From contig NZ_JADQDO010000002.1 of NCBI RefSeq assembly GCF_015694465.1, positions 770,767 to 834,766 of the forward strand: a DNA stretch of 64,000 nt, written 5' to 3'. Shown in pieces: positions 1-8,992 of the stretch. The DNA is from Microvirga alba. Its GTDB lineage: Bacteria; Pseudomonadota; Alphaproteobacteria; Rhizobiales; Beijerinckiaceae. The notes below the pieces were generated by a model that ran no database searches, had not been told where the DNA came from, and saw only the letters and a list, made by a program, of their open reading frames with translations. Every line of letters starts with the position of its first letter. Position 1 is the first letter of the stretch. The position numbers and the translations under genes were made by a program.

Positions 1-87
1 CAGAGCATCGAGAAGTTTTTTGGCGTCGAACACGACTCTGCCCCCGCGAATTCATGCAATAGCGCTGACAATAATGGGTCGGCTTAA
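1..87 (+). CDS. Possible 3' end of a gene entering from the left (partial)
   Basis: From base 1 frame 1 stays open to a TAA at 85-87 and encodes a 28-residue tail starting QSIEKFFGVE. This looks like a plausible C-terminus, but another plus-strand frame is open over the same stretch, so the assignment is weak. No function can be given; the upstream sequence would settle it. Confidence 0.2.
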   Translation, partial: QSIEKFFGVEHDSAPANSCNSADNNGSA

Positions 88-119
88 AGACACGGCAAGA
101 AGAGCCGCCTCTTTTCGGC

Positions 120-180
120 ATTAGAATTTCGCTTGATCATTTCGGAAAACCGGACCCGACTTTTCCTGACCATGCGCTAG
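120..180. repeat. Partial copy of a Rhizobiales-type palindromic repeat
   Basis: The stretch resembles the right half of the roughly 105-bp repeats at 14472 and 48775: a GATCAT-like core, then an ACCGG block, then a CATGCGCTAG end. The left half is missing. Its terminal CTAG provides the TAG stop of the minus-strand gene that ends at 177. Confidence 0.5.
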
Positions 181-764
181 AAAATGCTGGAGAACACCAT
201 GGTGAGCAAGCTCCAGATCATCATTCCGCCCATGGCGTAGTAGATCCATTTGGGCATGCCCGGCGCATTGCTGCGGGAGTGCCCGTCGATGGCGTTGATG
301 AGTTCGGACTGGACCTGTTGCCCCTTGAGGACGAGGAAGGTCAGTCCCTGGATGGCCTCGGCCTGGGCGTTCAGGAGCGCTGCCATATGCGGGGCTTGGG
401 CCTGCGCTTCCGGCGCGCACTGGTTCAGATGGTCCAGGGATTCGCCGATCTTGCCGATGGCCGAGCGCATCACGTCGAAATTCTGGCTCTGTTCGGCCAG
501 CAGCATGCGCGCCTGGATCAAGGGATCGGGCGCGTGTTTCTCTGCGGCCTTGGACAGGTGTTGCATCAACCCGTCCGGCCCCTTGGCGATGACGGCTCGC
601 ACCGCTTGTCCGGCCTCGGAGGCCAAGGCGGTTTGGGTCAGTCCGACGGCTTTTCCGACAAGCTTGCCGGCATCGGGCGTAAGAAGAGGCTCGCGGGTCT
701 TGTCCATGGGCGATGCTCTGGAATCGATGTTTTTGAAAAATTCAGCTCGGCGAAACGCATTCAT
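177..764 (-). CDS. Hypothetical protein with C-terminal membrane anchor
   Basis: I do not recognise this 195-residue protein. The body is helix-rich and mostly soluble (rich in Ala, Gln, Leu). The last 23 or so residues, after KWIYYAMGG, form one hydrophobic segment ending at the stop, so a tail-anchored inner-membrane protein is likely. The start is uncertain: the ATG at 764 is preceded by a perfect palindrome CCGCATATGCGG (767-778) but no clear ribosome-binding site, and a second ATG at 707 is equally possible. The stop codon lies in a partial repeat. It is followed, across a gap, by the co-oriented formaldehyde genes, with no obvious functional link. Confidence 0.6.
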   Translation of the reverse strand: MNAFRRAEFFKNIDSRASPMDKTREPLLTPDAGKLVGKAVGLTQTALASEAGQAVRAVIAKGPDGLMQHLSKAAEKHAPDPLIQARMLLAEQSQNFDVMRSAIGKIGESLDHLNQCAPEAQAQAPHMAALLNAQAEAIQGLTFLVLKGQQVQSELINAIDGHSRSNAPGMPKWIYYAMGGMMIWSLLTMVFSSIF

Positions 765-863
765 ACCGCATATGCGGCCAAATAGCTACGCTCTATCATT
801 CCAGAAACATTTATTCCTCTGCGTCACCTCCCACGCTGTGCGAAGCAACACCTTCCAGAACAA

Positions 864-1703
864 TCAAAAGCGGGCGGCGTGCCAGCGCAGATGGTCTTCG
901 ATGAAGGTGCTGATGAAGAAGTAGGAATGGTCGTACCCCTCCTGGCGGCGAAGGGTCAGAGGCATATCGGCTTTGCGGCAGGCCTCTTCCAAAAGCTCTG
1001 GCTTGAGCTGGCTTTCGAGGAAACCATCGGCGGTGCCTTGATCGACGAGGAGTTCGGGCAGGCGCGCGCCATCCTCGATCAGGGCGCAGGCGTCGTATTC
1101 GCGCCAGGTTGCGCGGTCGGGCCCGAGATAGCGCGACAGCGCCTTTTCACCCCAGGGGCAGCTGAGGGGCGACGTGATGGGCGCGAAGGCGGAGACGGCG
1201 GCGAAGCGGTCGGGATTGCGAAGCGCGATGGTCAATGCGCCGTGGCCCCCCATGGAATGCCCCATGATGCCCTGACGCGCCATATCGGCGGGAAGCTCCT
1301 CGGCAACGAGCGCGGGCAATTCGCGCTCGAGATAGGAGCGCATCCGGTAGTTCCTGGCCCAAGGCTCCTCAGTCGCATCCACATAGAAGCCCGCGCCGAG
1401 GCCGAAATCATAAGACCCTTCCGGATCGCCCGGCACGCCCTCGCCGCGTGGGCTCGTGTCGGGCGCGACCAGAATCAGGCCGAGTTCGGATGCCACGCGC
1501 TGCGCGCCCGCCTTCACCGTGACGTTTTCCTCCGTGCAGGTCAGGCCTGACAGAAACCACACGACCGGCAGGTCCTCCTGCGCCGCCTGTGGCGGCACGT
1601 AGGCCGCGAAGCGCATGGGCGTGCCGGTCTCGACCGAGAGATGGCGATAGACGAATTGCGTGCCCTCGAAGCAGCGCGACTGGGAGACGATCTCAAGGCT
1701 CAA
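864..1703 (-). CDS. fghA: S-formylglutathione hydrolase
   Basis: Hydrolyses S-formylglutathione to formate and glutathione, the second step of glutathione-dependent formaldehyde oxidation in the cytoplasm. The 279-residue alpha/beta-hydrolase has the nucleophile elbow GHSMGGHG (Ser about 150) and downstream VDQGTADGF and YDHSYFF segments holding the Asp and His of the triad; length matches the family. I place the start at TTG 1703, which follows GGGAGA at good spacing and lies 14 bp from the adhC stop; the longer open frame upstream only overlaps adhC. It is the distal gene of an adhC-fghA operon. Confidence 0.93.
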   Translation of the reverse strand: MSLEIVSQSRCFEGTQFVYRHLSVETGTPMRFAAYVPPQAAQEDLPVVWFLSGLTCTEENVTVKAGAQRVASELGLILVAPDTSPRGEGVPGDPEGSYDFGLGAGFYVDATEEPWARNYRMRSYLERELPALVAEELPADMARQGIMGHSMGGHGALTIALRNPDRFAAVSAFAPITSPLSCPWGEKALSRYLGPDRATWREYDACALIEDGARLPELLVDQGTADGFLESQLKPELLEEACRKADMPLTLRRQEGYDHSYFFISTFIEDHLRWHAARF

Positions 1704-1717
1704 CGATGCTCTCCCGA

Positions 1718-2830
1718 TCAGTAGAGGATGACCGAGCGGATCGACTTGCCTTCGTGCATCAGGTCGAAGGCGGTGTTGATCTCGTCGAGCGGCATGGTGT
1801 GGGTGATGAGATCGTCGATGTTGATCTTGCCCTCCATGTACCAATCGACGATCTTCGGAACGTCCGTGCGTCCGCGCGCGCCGCCGAAGGCGGTGCCTTT
1901 CCAGACGCGGCCCGTGACGAGCTGGAAGGGACGTGTCGCGATTTCCTTGCCCGATTCCGCGACGCCGATGATGATGCTCTCGCCCCAGCCGCGATGGCAG
2001 CATTCGAGCGCCTGGCGCATCACATTCACGTTGCCGGTGGCGTCGAACGAGAAATCCGCGCCGCCGCCGGTCAGATCGACGATTGCCTGCACGACCTTGT
2101 CGGTGCCGACTTCATTCGGATTGATGAAATCGGTCATGCCGAATTTTTCGGCCATGGCGCGCTTGGCGGGATTGATGTCGACGCCGATGATCTTGTCCGC
2201 GCCCACCATCCGCGCGCCCTGGATCACGTTGAGGCCAATGCCGCCGAGACCGAAGACGACCACATTCGCGCCGGGCCATACCTTCGCGGTGTAGATCACC
2301 GCGCCGATGCCGGTGGTGACGCCGCAGCCGATGTAGCAGATCTTGTCGAAGGGCGCGTCCTCGCGGATCTTGGCGAGCGCGATCTCCGGCAGAACGGTGA
2401 AGTTCGCGAAGGTCGAGCAGCCCATATAGTGGAACACGGTGTCGCCATCGCAGCGGAAGCGGCTCGTGCCGTCGGGCATGACGCCCTTGCCTTGGGTGGC
2501 GCGGATCGATGTGCAGAGATTGGAACGGCGCGACAGGCAGGTTTTGCACTGGCGGCATTCGGGCGTGTAGAGCGGAATTACATGGTCGCCCGGCTTGAGC
2601 GTCGTGACGCCGGGGCCGACCTCGCGCACGATGCCCGCGCCTTCATGGCCAAGAATGGCCGGAAACAGCCCTTCGGGGTCGAGCCCCGAGAGCGTGTAGG
2701 CATCCGTGTGGCAAACGCCCGTCGCCATGACTTCGACAAGCACCTCGCCAGCGCGCGGGCCTTCGATACGAACGGTTTCGATGGTGAGAGGCTTGCCCGC
2801 CTCCCACGCCACGGCGGCCCGGGTTTCCAT
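1718..2830 (-). CDS. adhC: S-(hydroxymethyl)glutathione dehydrogenase / class III alcohol dehydrogenase
   Basis: Oxidises S-hydroxymethylglutathione, the spontaneous formaldehyde-glutathione adduct, to S-formylglutathione with NAD+. The 370-residue class III zinc alcohol dehydrogenase shows catalytic-zinc ligands Cys40 and His62 (LGHEGAG), the structural-zinc cysteines near 92, 95, 98 and 106 (ECRQCKTC...C), and a GLGGIG Rossmann turn. It lies directly upstream of fghA on the same strand. Expression from the 146-bp gap to the divergent MBL gene is likely. Also called frmA or flhA in other genera. Confidence 0.95.
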   Translation of the reverse strand: METRAAVAWEAGKPLTIETVRIEGPRAGEVLVEVMATGVCHTDAYTLSGLDPEGLFPAILGHEGAGIVREVGPGVTTLKPGDHVIPLYTPECRQCKTCLSRRSNLCTSIRATQGKGVMPDGTSRFRCDGDTVFHYMGCSTFANFTVLPEIALAKIREDAPFDKICYIGCGVTTGIGAVIYTAKVWPGANVVVFGLGGIGLNVIQGARMVGADKIIGVDINPAKRAMAEKFGMTDFINPNEVGTDKVVQAIVDLTGGGADFSFDATGNVNVMRQALECCHRGWGESIIIGVAESGKEIATRPFQLVTGRVWKGTAFGGARGRTDVPKIVDWYMEGKINIDDLITHTMPLDEINTAFDLMHEGKSIRSVILY

Positions 2831-2976
2831 GCTGATGTCTCGCTTTTGATTCGGTGCAGGGACTATGTGAATCAGGGTGACGCCAGGTCAATAGAAGCGG
2901 CCGCCGCAATATCGAGGGCTTCAATCCGGCGGCGTGAGGGCTTATGTGCGCTTGAGAAAAGTCAAAGGATTATTCC

Positions 2977-3630
2977 GTGTCAGATCTTCGCGCCGCCATC
3001 ATTCCCGTGACGCCCTTCCAGCAGAACTGCACATTGCTGTGGAGCGAGAAGACGAAGAAAGGCGTCGTGATCGATCCGGGCGGCGATCTTGACCGTATCC
3101 GCCAGGCCATCGCCGAGAGCGGCGTGACGGTCGAAAAGATCCTCCTTACCCACGGCCATATCGACCATGCGGCAGGCGCGGCCGACCTGAAGGAAGAGCT
3201 TGGCGTGCCCGTTGAAGGGCCGCACGAGGCGGATCGGTTTCTTCTCGACCGGCTTCCGGAAACGGGCCGCATGTACGGTATCGAAGGCGCGCGCGCCGTC
3301 ACGCCGGATCGCTGGCTCAACGACGGCGACACGGTCACCGTTGGCGAGGTGACGCTCGATGTTTTGCATTGCCCCGGCCATTCGCCGGGAAGCGTCGCTT
3401 TCGTATCGCCCTCTCAACGCGTCGCCATCGTCGGCGATGTGCTGTTCCAGGGGTCGGTCGGTCGGGTCGACTTGCCCGGCGGCGACGGTAAAGCGCTGAT
3501 CCGTTCGATCAAGGACAAGCTCTTGCCGCTCGGTGATGATGTCGCCTTCATCTGCGGTCACGGCCCCATGAGCACGATCGGCGACGAACGGCGCACCAAC
3601 CCGTTTCTTCTGGGCGAACCTATCGAGTGA
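2977..3630 (+). CDS. MBL-fold metallohydrolase (glyoxalase II-like, YcbL type)
   Basis: A 217-residue metallo-beta-lactamase-fold hydrolase with the metal motif THGHIDHAAG, a later CPGHSPGS histidine, the bridging Asp in VGDVLFQGSVGR and the final ICGHGP histidine. Short single-domain proteins of this layout (YcbL-like) act as type II glyoxalases or thioesterases. It lacks the longer C-terminal substrate domain of classical GloB, so the substrate is open. The GTG start at 2977 follows AAAGGA. It is divergent from adhC; a link to glutathione-thioester chemistry is an inference from position. Confidence 0.85.
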   Translation: MSDLRAAIIPVTPFQQNCTLLWSEKTKKGVVIDPGGDLDRIRQAIAESGVTVEKILLTHGHIDHAAGAADLKEELGVPVEGPHEADRFLLDRLPETGRMYGIEGARAVTPDRWLNDGDTVTVGEVTLDVLHCPGHSPGSVAFVSPSQRVAIVGDVLFQGSVGRVDLPGGDGKALIRSIKDKLLPLGDDVAFICGHGPMSTIGDERRTNPFLLGEPIE

Positions 3631-3663
3631 AAAAACGGCCCAGGCCGGGGTAGCCCGGGCCGT
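3630..3663 (-). terminator. Rho-independent terminator of katA
   Basis: Arms 3635-3645 and 3653-3663 form an 11-bp GC-rich stem with one mismatch and a 7-nt loop. On the minus strand the stem is followed by a run of six T. It sits between the converging MBL gene and katA. Confidence 0.75.
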
Positions 3664-3689
3664 CGAGGCTGACGGAGATCAGTGACGAC

Positions 3690-5156
3690 TTATTCCGCCG
3701 CCTCAGTCAGAGCCTCTGCCTGGACGCCCATGCGTTTCGCAACGCCGAGGCCATAGGCCTTGTCGGCGCGGTAGAAGTGGGCGATCTGGCGCTTCACGAT
3801 CTCCACCGGCACGCCCTGCATTGCTTCGGCGATGTTGTCCATCAAGGCCCCTTGCTGCTCGGCCGTCATGAGACGGAACAGGTCGCCCGGCTGCTTGTAG
3901 TCGTCGTTGCCGACGCGATGATCGTAACGGGCGGCATCGCCTGAAATTGTCAGCGCCGGCTCGGCGAAGCGATCCTCCTGAACCGGGCCGTTGAAGGAGT
4001 TCGGCTCGTAATAGGCGTCGCCCCGATGCGGGACCTCGGACAGCATCGCGCCGTCGGCGTGGTAATGATTGACCGGGCAGCGCGGGCGGTTGACGGGGAG
4101 CGCCTCGTAATGCGTTCCGACGCGATAGCGGTGCGCATCCGCATAGGCGAAGATGCGGCCCTGCAACATCTTGTCGGGCGAGAAGCCGATGCCCGGCACG
4201 ATGTTCGATGGCGAGAACGAGGATTGCTCCACTTCCGCGAAATAATGCGCGGCGTTGCGGTTCAATTCCAGCACGCCGACCTCGATCAGCGGATAGTCCC
4301 CATGCGGCCACACCTTGGTGATGTCGAAGGGGTTGTAGGGCGTCTTGTCCGCATCCGCCTCCGGCATGATCTGGACGCAGAATTTCCAGCGTGGGAACTC
4401 GCCCTTCTCGAGTGCTTCATAGAGATCGCGCTGCGCGCTCTCGCGGTCCGTGGCGACGACAGCCTCGCCTTCGCGGTTGGTCCAGTTCTTGATGCCCTGC
4501 ATCGATTTGAAGTGGAATTTGACCCAGAACCGCTCGCCTTGTGCATTGATGAACGAATACGTGTGCGAGCCGAAACCGTGCATGAAGCGGTAGCCCTGCG
4601 GCAATCCGCGATCCGAGAACAGGATCGTGACCTGATGCAGGCTCTCTGGGCTGAGGGACCAGAAATCCCACATCGCGGTGGGCGAGCGCAGGTTTGTCGA
4701 AGGGTGACGCTTCTGCGTGCGGATGAAATCGGGGAACTTCACCGGGTCGCGCACGAAGAACACGGGCGTGTTGTTGCCGACCAGATCCCAGTTGCCTTCT
4801 TCCGTATAGACTTTGAGTGCGAAGCCGCGCACGTCGCGCTCCGCATCCGCCGCGCCGCGCTCGCCTGCGACGGTCGAGAAGCGCAGGAACACCTCGCTCT
4901 TCTTGCCCACATCCGAGAATACCTTCGCCTTGGAATAGCGCGTGATGTCCTTCGTGATCGTGAGCGTGCCATAGGCGGCGGAACCCTTGGCGTGCACCAC
5001 GCGCTCCGGAATGCGCTCGCGGTTTTGATGCGCGAGCTTTTCGATCAGCTGATAATCCTGAAGCAGGAGCGGACCGCGCTCACCGGCCGAAACACTGTTC
5101 TGATTGTCCGGCACCGGCGCACCGGCCGTCGTGGTCATCGTGGGGCGTTTGGTCAT
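3690..5156 (-). CDS. katA: Catalase (monofunctional haem catalase, KatA type)
   Basis: Dismutates hydrogen peroxide to water and oxygen. This is a small-subunit clade catalase of about 488 residues: the distal His lies in [12 protein letters not shown], the distal Asn in [13 protein letters not shown], and the proximal haem Tyr in [12 protein letters not shown]. The start is chosen at the second ATG of an ATG-ATG pair behind GGGAGAGG; the ORF begins 13 codons earlier without support. It is transcribed divergently from oxyR across a 97-bp gap, the classical peroxide-induced arrangement, and ends in a rho-independent terminator. Confidence 0.96.
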   Translation of the reverse strand: MTKRPTMTTTAGAPVPDNQNSVSAGERGPLLLQDYQLIEKLAHQNRERIPERVVHAKGSAAYGTLTITKDITRYSKAKVFSDVGKKSEVFLRFSTVAGERGAADAERDVRGFALKVYTEEGNWDLVGNNTPVFFVRDPVKFPDFIRTQKRHPSTNLRSPTAMWDFWSLSPESLHQVTILFSDRGLPQGYRFMHGFGSHTYSFINAQGERFWVKFHFKSMQGIKNWTNREGEAVVATDRESAQRDLYEALEKGEFPRWKFCVQIMPEADADKTPYNPFDITKVWPHGDYPLIEVGVLELNRNAAHYFAEVEQSSFSPSNIVPGIGFSPDKMLQGRIFAYADAHRYRVGTHYEALPVNRPRCPVNHYHADGAMLSEVPHRGDAYYEPNSFNGPVQEDRFAEPALTISGDAARYDHRVGNDDYKQPGDLFRLMTAEQQGALMDNIAEAMQGVPVEIVKRQIAHFYRADKAYGLGVAKRMGVQAEALTEAAE

Positions 5157-5159
5157 CAT

Positions 5160-5253
5160 CCTCTCCCATAAAACTGATGGCAGGATGCAGGCCAAGGTCG
5201 ATCAGGTCCAATCGCTTTGCTTGCGACCTGCGATAAGATAATCTGATCACCTC
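5160..5253. promoter_or_regulatory. katA/oxyR divergent promoter with candidate OxyR operator
   Basis: The gap holds an inverted repeat CAGGTC (5203-5208) and GACCTG (5225-5230) and an AT-rich near-palindrome GATAAGATAATCT (5232-5244) just before oxyR. OxyR proteins bind extended dyads in this position; which element is the operator is inferred, not shown. Confidence 0.45.
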
Positions 5254-6162
5254 ATGGTGACATTCCGACAACTTCGCTACTTTGAAACCCTCTCCCGCAC
5301 CCGGCATTTCGGTATGGCGGCGGATCAATGCGCCGTCACGCAGCCCGCCCTTTCCATGCAAGTGAAGGAGCTTGAGCGTGAGCTTGGGATTGAGCTCGTC
5401 GAGCGGCGCGGCAATTCGGTCATGCTGACCTCCGCCGGGCAGGAGATCGCGGCGCGCGCCGAGGCGATCCTGGCCCAGGTCCGCGAGCTGAATGAATATG
5501 CGCGCCAGCAACATGGCGTGCTCACGGGCCCGTTGCGGCTCGGAATCATTCCTTCCGTCGCGCCCTATCTCCTGCCCTCGCTTCTCCCGGATTCGGAGAA
5601 GGCCTATCCGTCTCTTGAACTCCTGATCCGCGAGACGCAGACCGACACGCTCATCGAGGAGCTGGTCCGCGGTGATCTGGATGCCGCGTTACTCGCCTTG
5701 CCCGTGCAGAACACGCAACTCGAAGCCCTTCCTCTGTTCGATGACAGGTTTCTGATCGCCGTACAGGCGAAATCGGCGAGGGATTGGTCGGCAAGCGATC
5801 TGCAGAGCCGCCTCATGCGCGAGCGGCTGCTGTTGTTGGAGGAGGGACATTGCCTGAGGGATCAGGCCCTTCAATTCTGCTCCATCGCCAACATCCAGGC
5901 CCGCAAGGCACTCGGGGCGGCCTCGCTGACCACGATCATGCAGATGGTCGCCGCTGGGCACGGCGTTACGCTGCTTCCGGAACTTTGCGCCGAGGCCGAG
6001 GTCGACCGGCGACGAGTCGCCCTGATCGAATTCCCCGACGATCCGCCGATGCGAACCATCGGGCTCGTGTGGCGGCGCAGCTCCACAAGGAGGGCGGATT
6101 TCGAGGCACTCGGAAGGCTCATCGCCGAGCCGCGCCAAAGCGAGGCCGCCACACGAGCGTGA
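5254..6162 (+). CDS. oxyR: Hydrogen-peroxide sensor, LysR-type activator OxyR
   Basis: A 302-residue LysR-family regulator with an N-terminal winged helix-turn-helix (FGMAADQCAVTQPALSMQV, about residues 19-37) and a C-terminal sensor domain. The two peroxide-sensing cysteines are both present: Cys200 and Cys209 in GHCLRDQALQFC, matching Cys199 and Cys208 of the E. coli protein. It should therefore form the regulatory disulfide and activate katA, its divergent neighbour. The ATG at 5254 is the only sensible start. Confidence 0.93.
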   Translation: MVTFRQLRYFETLSRTRHFGMAADQCAVTQPALSMQVKELERELGIELVERRGNSVMLTSAGQEIAARAEAILAQVRELNEYARQQHGVLTGPLRLGIIPSVAPYLLPSLLPDSEKAYPSLELLIRETQTDTLIEELVRGDLDAALLALPVQNTQLEALPLFDDRFLIAVQAKSARDWSASDLQSRLMRERLLLLEEGHCLRDQALQFCSIANIQARKALGAASLTTIMQMVAAGHGVTLLPELCAEAEVDRRRVALIEFPDDPPMRTIGLVWRRSSTRRADFEALGRLIAEPRQSEAATRA

Positions 6163-6330
6163 AATGGCGGCCGATCTCCTGACTGCGCGACATGATGCCC
6201 CGGCCTGAGTCCCTCAGGCCGGTTCGAATTTATGTTCTCGCAGAATGGCTGCGCGTGACGGTCGCCTCATCGAGAAAAATCGGTTACAGCCGTGAGCGTC
6301 CGCAGGAATACGCTTTCGAGGGGCACGAGC

Positions 6331-7392
6331 ATGACGGCCGATCATGAAGCCGGTATCGGAGAGACGCTGACGATGGCGGCGCGCCCCGTTCCTCTCGCCG
6401 AGGCCGAGGTGTTGGCACGTGAGCATTACGGATTGAGCGCCATTGCGCACCCGCTCAGCAGTGAGCGGGACCAGAACTTCCATCTCAAGGCGGAGGACGG
6501 CCGGGACTATGTGCTGAAGATCACGCATCCGGCAGAGGATCGGCGCGTCAGCGATATGCAAACGCAGGCCTTGCTGCATGCGGCATCAGTCAATCCCGAT
6601 CTGCCGATCCAGCATGTGGTCAGGGCGCGAAATGGCCAGCCCGAGCTGTCGCTGCCCTTTTCGGGCGATTCCGCGATCAGGGTTGTGCGAATTGTGACCT
6701 TCACGCAGGGCGAGCCGCTTCACAAGGTGCAGCGGACGTCCGCGCAACGGCGCGACCTTGGACGCAGCCTGGCCCGGCTTGGTCTGGCGCTGCGCGGCTT
6801 CTTTCACCCGGCGGCGGGACATGACCTGCTGTGGGATTTGAAGCAGGCGAGTCGCGTGCGCGAGATTCTCGTTCATATTCAGGATTCCGGGCGGCGCGCC
6901 CTGGCGACGCGGTTTCTCGACAATTTCGAGCATCACGCGTTGCCGCTCTTGCCGGGCTTGCGCGCGCAAGTGATCCATAACGATCTCAACCCGCATAACG
7001 TTCTGGTGCGGCCGGATGATCACGATCGGGTCGCGGGAATTCTGGATTTCGGCGATCTGGTGCACGCGCCCCTTATCTGCGATGTCGCCGTCGCTGCGGC
7101 GTACCAGCTCTCCGAGGTTGGAAACCCGCTGGAGGCGGCCGTCGATTTCGTCGCGGCCTATCACGCGGTCGCGCCCTTGGAGCGCGCCGAGATCGATTTG
7201 TTGTTTGACCTGATCGCGACCCGGCTTGTCCTGATCGTGGCCATCAGCGGATGGCGTGCGAGCACCCATCCTGAGAACCGGGACTATATTCTGCGCAACA
7301 ACCCGGCCGCCTGGTCGGGGCTTGAACGTCTGGCGGGTCTTTCGCGACAGGAGGCTCAGGCCTTCCTGCGCCGTGCTTGCGATATGGAGTGA
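6331..7392 (+). CDS. APH-family small-molecule kinase (hydroxylysine kinase-like)
   Basis: A 353-residue aminoglycoside-phosphotransferase-fold kinase with the Brenner motif VIHNDLNPHNVLV (catalytic Asp) and the metal-binding ILDFGD motif. It lies 4 bp upstream of a class III aminotransferase-fold enzyme. The same pairing is known from eukaryotic HYKK (hydroxylysine kinase) with its phospholyase, and from bacterial fusions of the two domains. The likely job is phosphorylation of an amino alcohol such as 5-hydroxylysine, followed by phospholyase cleavage; the substrate is inferred. Drug resistance is unlikely in this context. The ATG at 6331 follows GAGGGG; the ORF's earlier GTG at 6292 lacks such support. 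Confidence 0.8.
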   Translation: MTADHEAGIGETLTMAARPVPLAEAEVLAREHYGLSAIAHPLSSERDQNFHLKAEDGRDYVLKITHPAEDRRVSDMQTQALLHAASVNPDLPIQHVVRARNGQPELSLPFSGDSAIRVVRIVTFTQGEPLHKVQRTSAQRRDLGRSLARLGLALRGFFHPAAGHDLLWDLKQASRVREILVHIQDSGRRALATRFLDNFEHHALPLLPGLRAQVIHNDLNPHNVLVRPDDHDRVAGILDFGDLVHAPLICDVAVAAAYQLSEVGNPLEAAVDFVAAYHAVAPLERAEIDLLFDLIATRLVLIVAISGWRASTHPENRDYILRNNPAAWSGLERLAGLSRQEAQAFLRRACDME

Positions 7393-7396
7393 TCGA

Positions 7397-8737
7397 ATGT
7401 CGACAAATGCCGATGTCGCGGGAGGCATGATCAACGCCTATGTGCCCAGCAAGGCCACCGGGCTGAACGACAGGGAACGCGATCTGATCGCCCGTCGCGA
7501 AAGGCTGCTCGGACCGGCTTATCGCCTTTTCTACACGAATCCCTTGCACATCGTTCGCGGTGAGGGCGTGTGGCTCTACGATCCCGAGGGACGGCCTTAT
7601 CTCGATGCCTATAACAACGTCGCATGTGTGGGGCACAGCCATCCGCATGTGGTCGCGGCCTTGTCGCGACAAGCGGCTGTTCTGAACACGCATACACGCT
7701 ATCTGCACGAGACGATTCTCGACTATGCGGAAAAGCTGCTCGCCAAGTTTCCGAAGGAACTCGGCAACGTCATGTTTACTTGCACGGGCAGCGAGGCCAA
7801 CGATCTCGCGGTGCGCGCCGCCAAGGCCTATACCGGCGGAACCGGCTTCATCGTCACGGAACTCGCCTATCACGGCGTTACGGACGCGGTCTCGCAGCTT
7901 TCGCCGTCTCTCGGGCCGTCGGTGCCGCGCGGCGACCACGTGCGCACCGTTCCGGCTCCCGATCTGTATCGCAGCGGCGGACAGGATGTGGCGGAGGTCT
8001 TTGCAAGGAACGTTGCCGCCGCAATCGAGGACATGCGCGCGAAAGGCATCAAGCCTGCGGCTTTGCTCGTCGACACGATCCTGTCGAGCGACGGCGTCTT
8101 GTCCGATCCGCCGGGATTCCTCGCCAAGGCGGTCGATGTCATTCGCGCGGCCGGTGGGGTCTTCATTGCCGACGAAGTGCAGCCGGGATTCGGCCGAACC
8201 GGCGCACAGATGTGGGGGTTCGAGCGTCACGGCCTTCTCCCGGATATGGTCACGGTCGGCAAGCCCATGGGCAACGGCCATCCGATGGCGGCGATGATTG
8301 CGAAACCAGACATCGTGCAGGCGTTCGGGCGCACTTCGCGTTATTTCAACACCTTCGGCGGCAACCCGGTGTCGTGCGCGGTCGGCATGGCCGTGCTGGA
8401 GGTCATCGAACGCGAAGGCCTGATGGAAAACGCGCGTCAGGTAGGCGCTTCCATGCGTCGGGGACTTGAGCACCTCGCCGAGAAGCATTCGATCATCGGC
8501 GATGTGCGCGGCGCGGGACTTTTTGTCGGCGTCGAGCTTGTGCGCGACCGGACGAGCCGGGAACCGGCCGCTCAGGAGACAGCGCGCCTGATCAACGATA
8601 TGCGCGAACGAGGTGTTCTCATCAGCGGCGCGGGCCCGCATGCCAACATCCTGAAAATCCGCCCGCCGCTCGTGTTCTCGGAGGAGAACGCGGACCTCTT
8701 TGTTGCCACTCTGGACGATGCTCTCGCCGCCCTCTGA
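7397..8737 (+). CDS. Class III PLP enzyme, probable amino-alcohol-phosphate phospholyase
   Basis: A 446-residue fold-type I PLP enzyme of aminotransferase class III. Visible marks are the TGSEAND phosphate-binding turn, the [13 protein letters not shown]sp segment and the PLP lysine in [13 protein letters not shown]. The [10 protein letters not shown] form and the FNTFGGNPV stretch are typical of the AGXT2L phospholyase branch (ethanolamine-phosphate and 5-phosphohydroxylysine phospholyases) rather than omega-transaminases. The start ATG at 7397 follows GGAG seven bases upstream. It is coupled to the kinase gene with a 4-bp gap, supporting a kinase-then-lyase route. Aminotransferase activity cannot be excluded. 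Confidence 0.82.
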   Translation: MSTNADVAGGMINAYVPSKATGLNDRERDLIARRERLLGPAYRLFYTNPLHIVRGEGVWLYDPEGRPYLDAYNNVACVGHSHPHVVAALSRQAAVLNTHTRYLHETILDYAEKLLAKFPKELGNVMFTCTGSEANDLAVRAAKAYTGGTGFIVTELAYHGVTDAVSQLSPSLGPSVPRGDHVRTVPAPDLYRSGGQDVAEVFARNVAAAIEDMRAKGIKPAALLVDTILSSDGVLSDPPGFLAKAVDVIRAAGGVFIADEVQPGFGRTGAQMWGFERHGLLPDMVTVGKPMGNGHPMAAMIAKPDIVQAFGRTSRYFNTFGGNPVSCAVGMAVLEVIEREGLMENARQVGASMRRGLEHLAEKHSIIGDVRGAGLFVGVELVRDRTSREPAAQETARLINDMRERGVLISGAGPHANILKIRPPLVFSEENADLFVATLDDALAAL

Positions 8738-8992
8738 GACCGTTCGAATTTTTCGTCCGCAGAGCGAAGCAGACCCGCGAGAATGAATCTCTGAGTTGTT
8801 GTCTGTATTGGTTTGAACGCGTGAATTGGTGCTTGCCAATCTCGATAAAAATAGAATCGTTGCGCTGACGACACAGCGGATTTTAGTCGAATCTTACCTT
8901 ACGGAAACTGATAGACGAGATAGGATAAATTCTTAGTGTCCCGCTTGTGCGTGCAGGTCGGTCAGATGATTTGCCCTCAGGAGAGCGCAGAC

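Noticed and set aside
1589..3010. 473-codon plus-strand open frame
   Set aside because: It lies opposite adhC, which has full zinc and Rossmann motifs; the plus frame is low-complexity Ala/Arg/Asp and is a high-G+C shadow.
4026..5171. 381-codon plus-strand open frame
   Set aside because: Shadow of katA; no recognisable fold and no ribosome-binding site.
6331..7392. Aminoglycoside resistance gene
   Set aside because: The fold matches, but the tight pairing with a phospholyase-like PLP enzyme points to metabolism.
7244..8839. 531-codon minus-strand open frame
   Set aside because: Antisense to the well-supported kinase/PLP-enzyme pair; composition typical of an antisense shadow.
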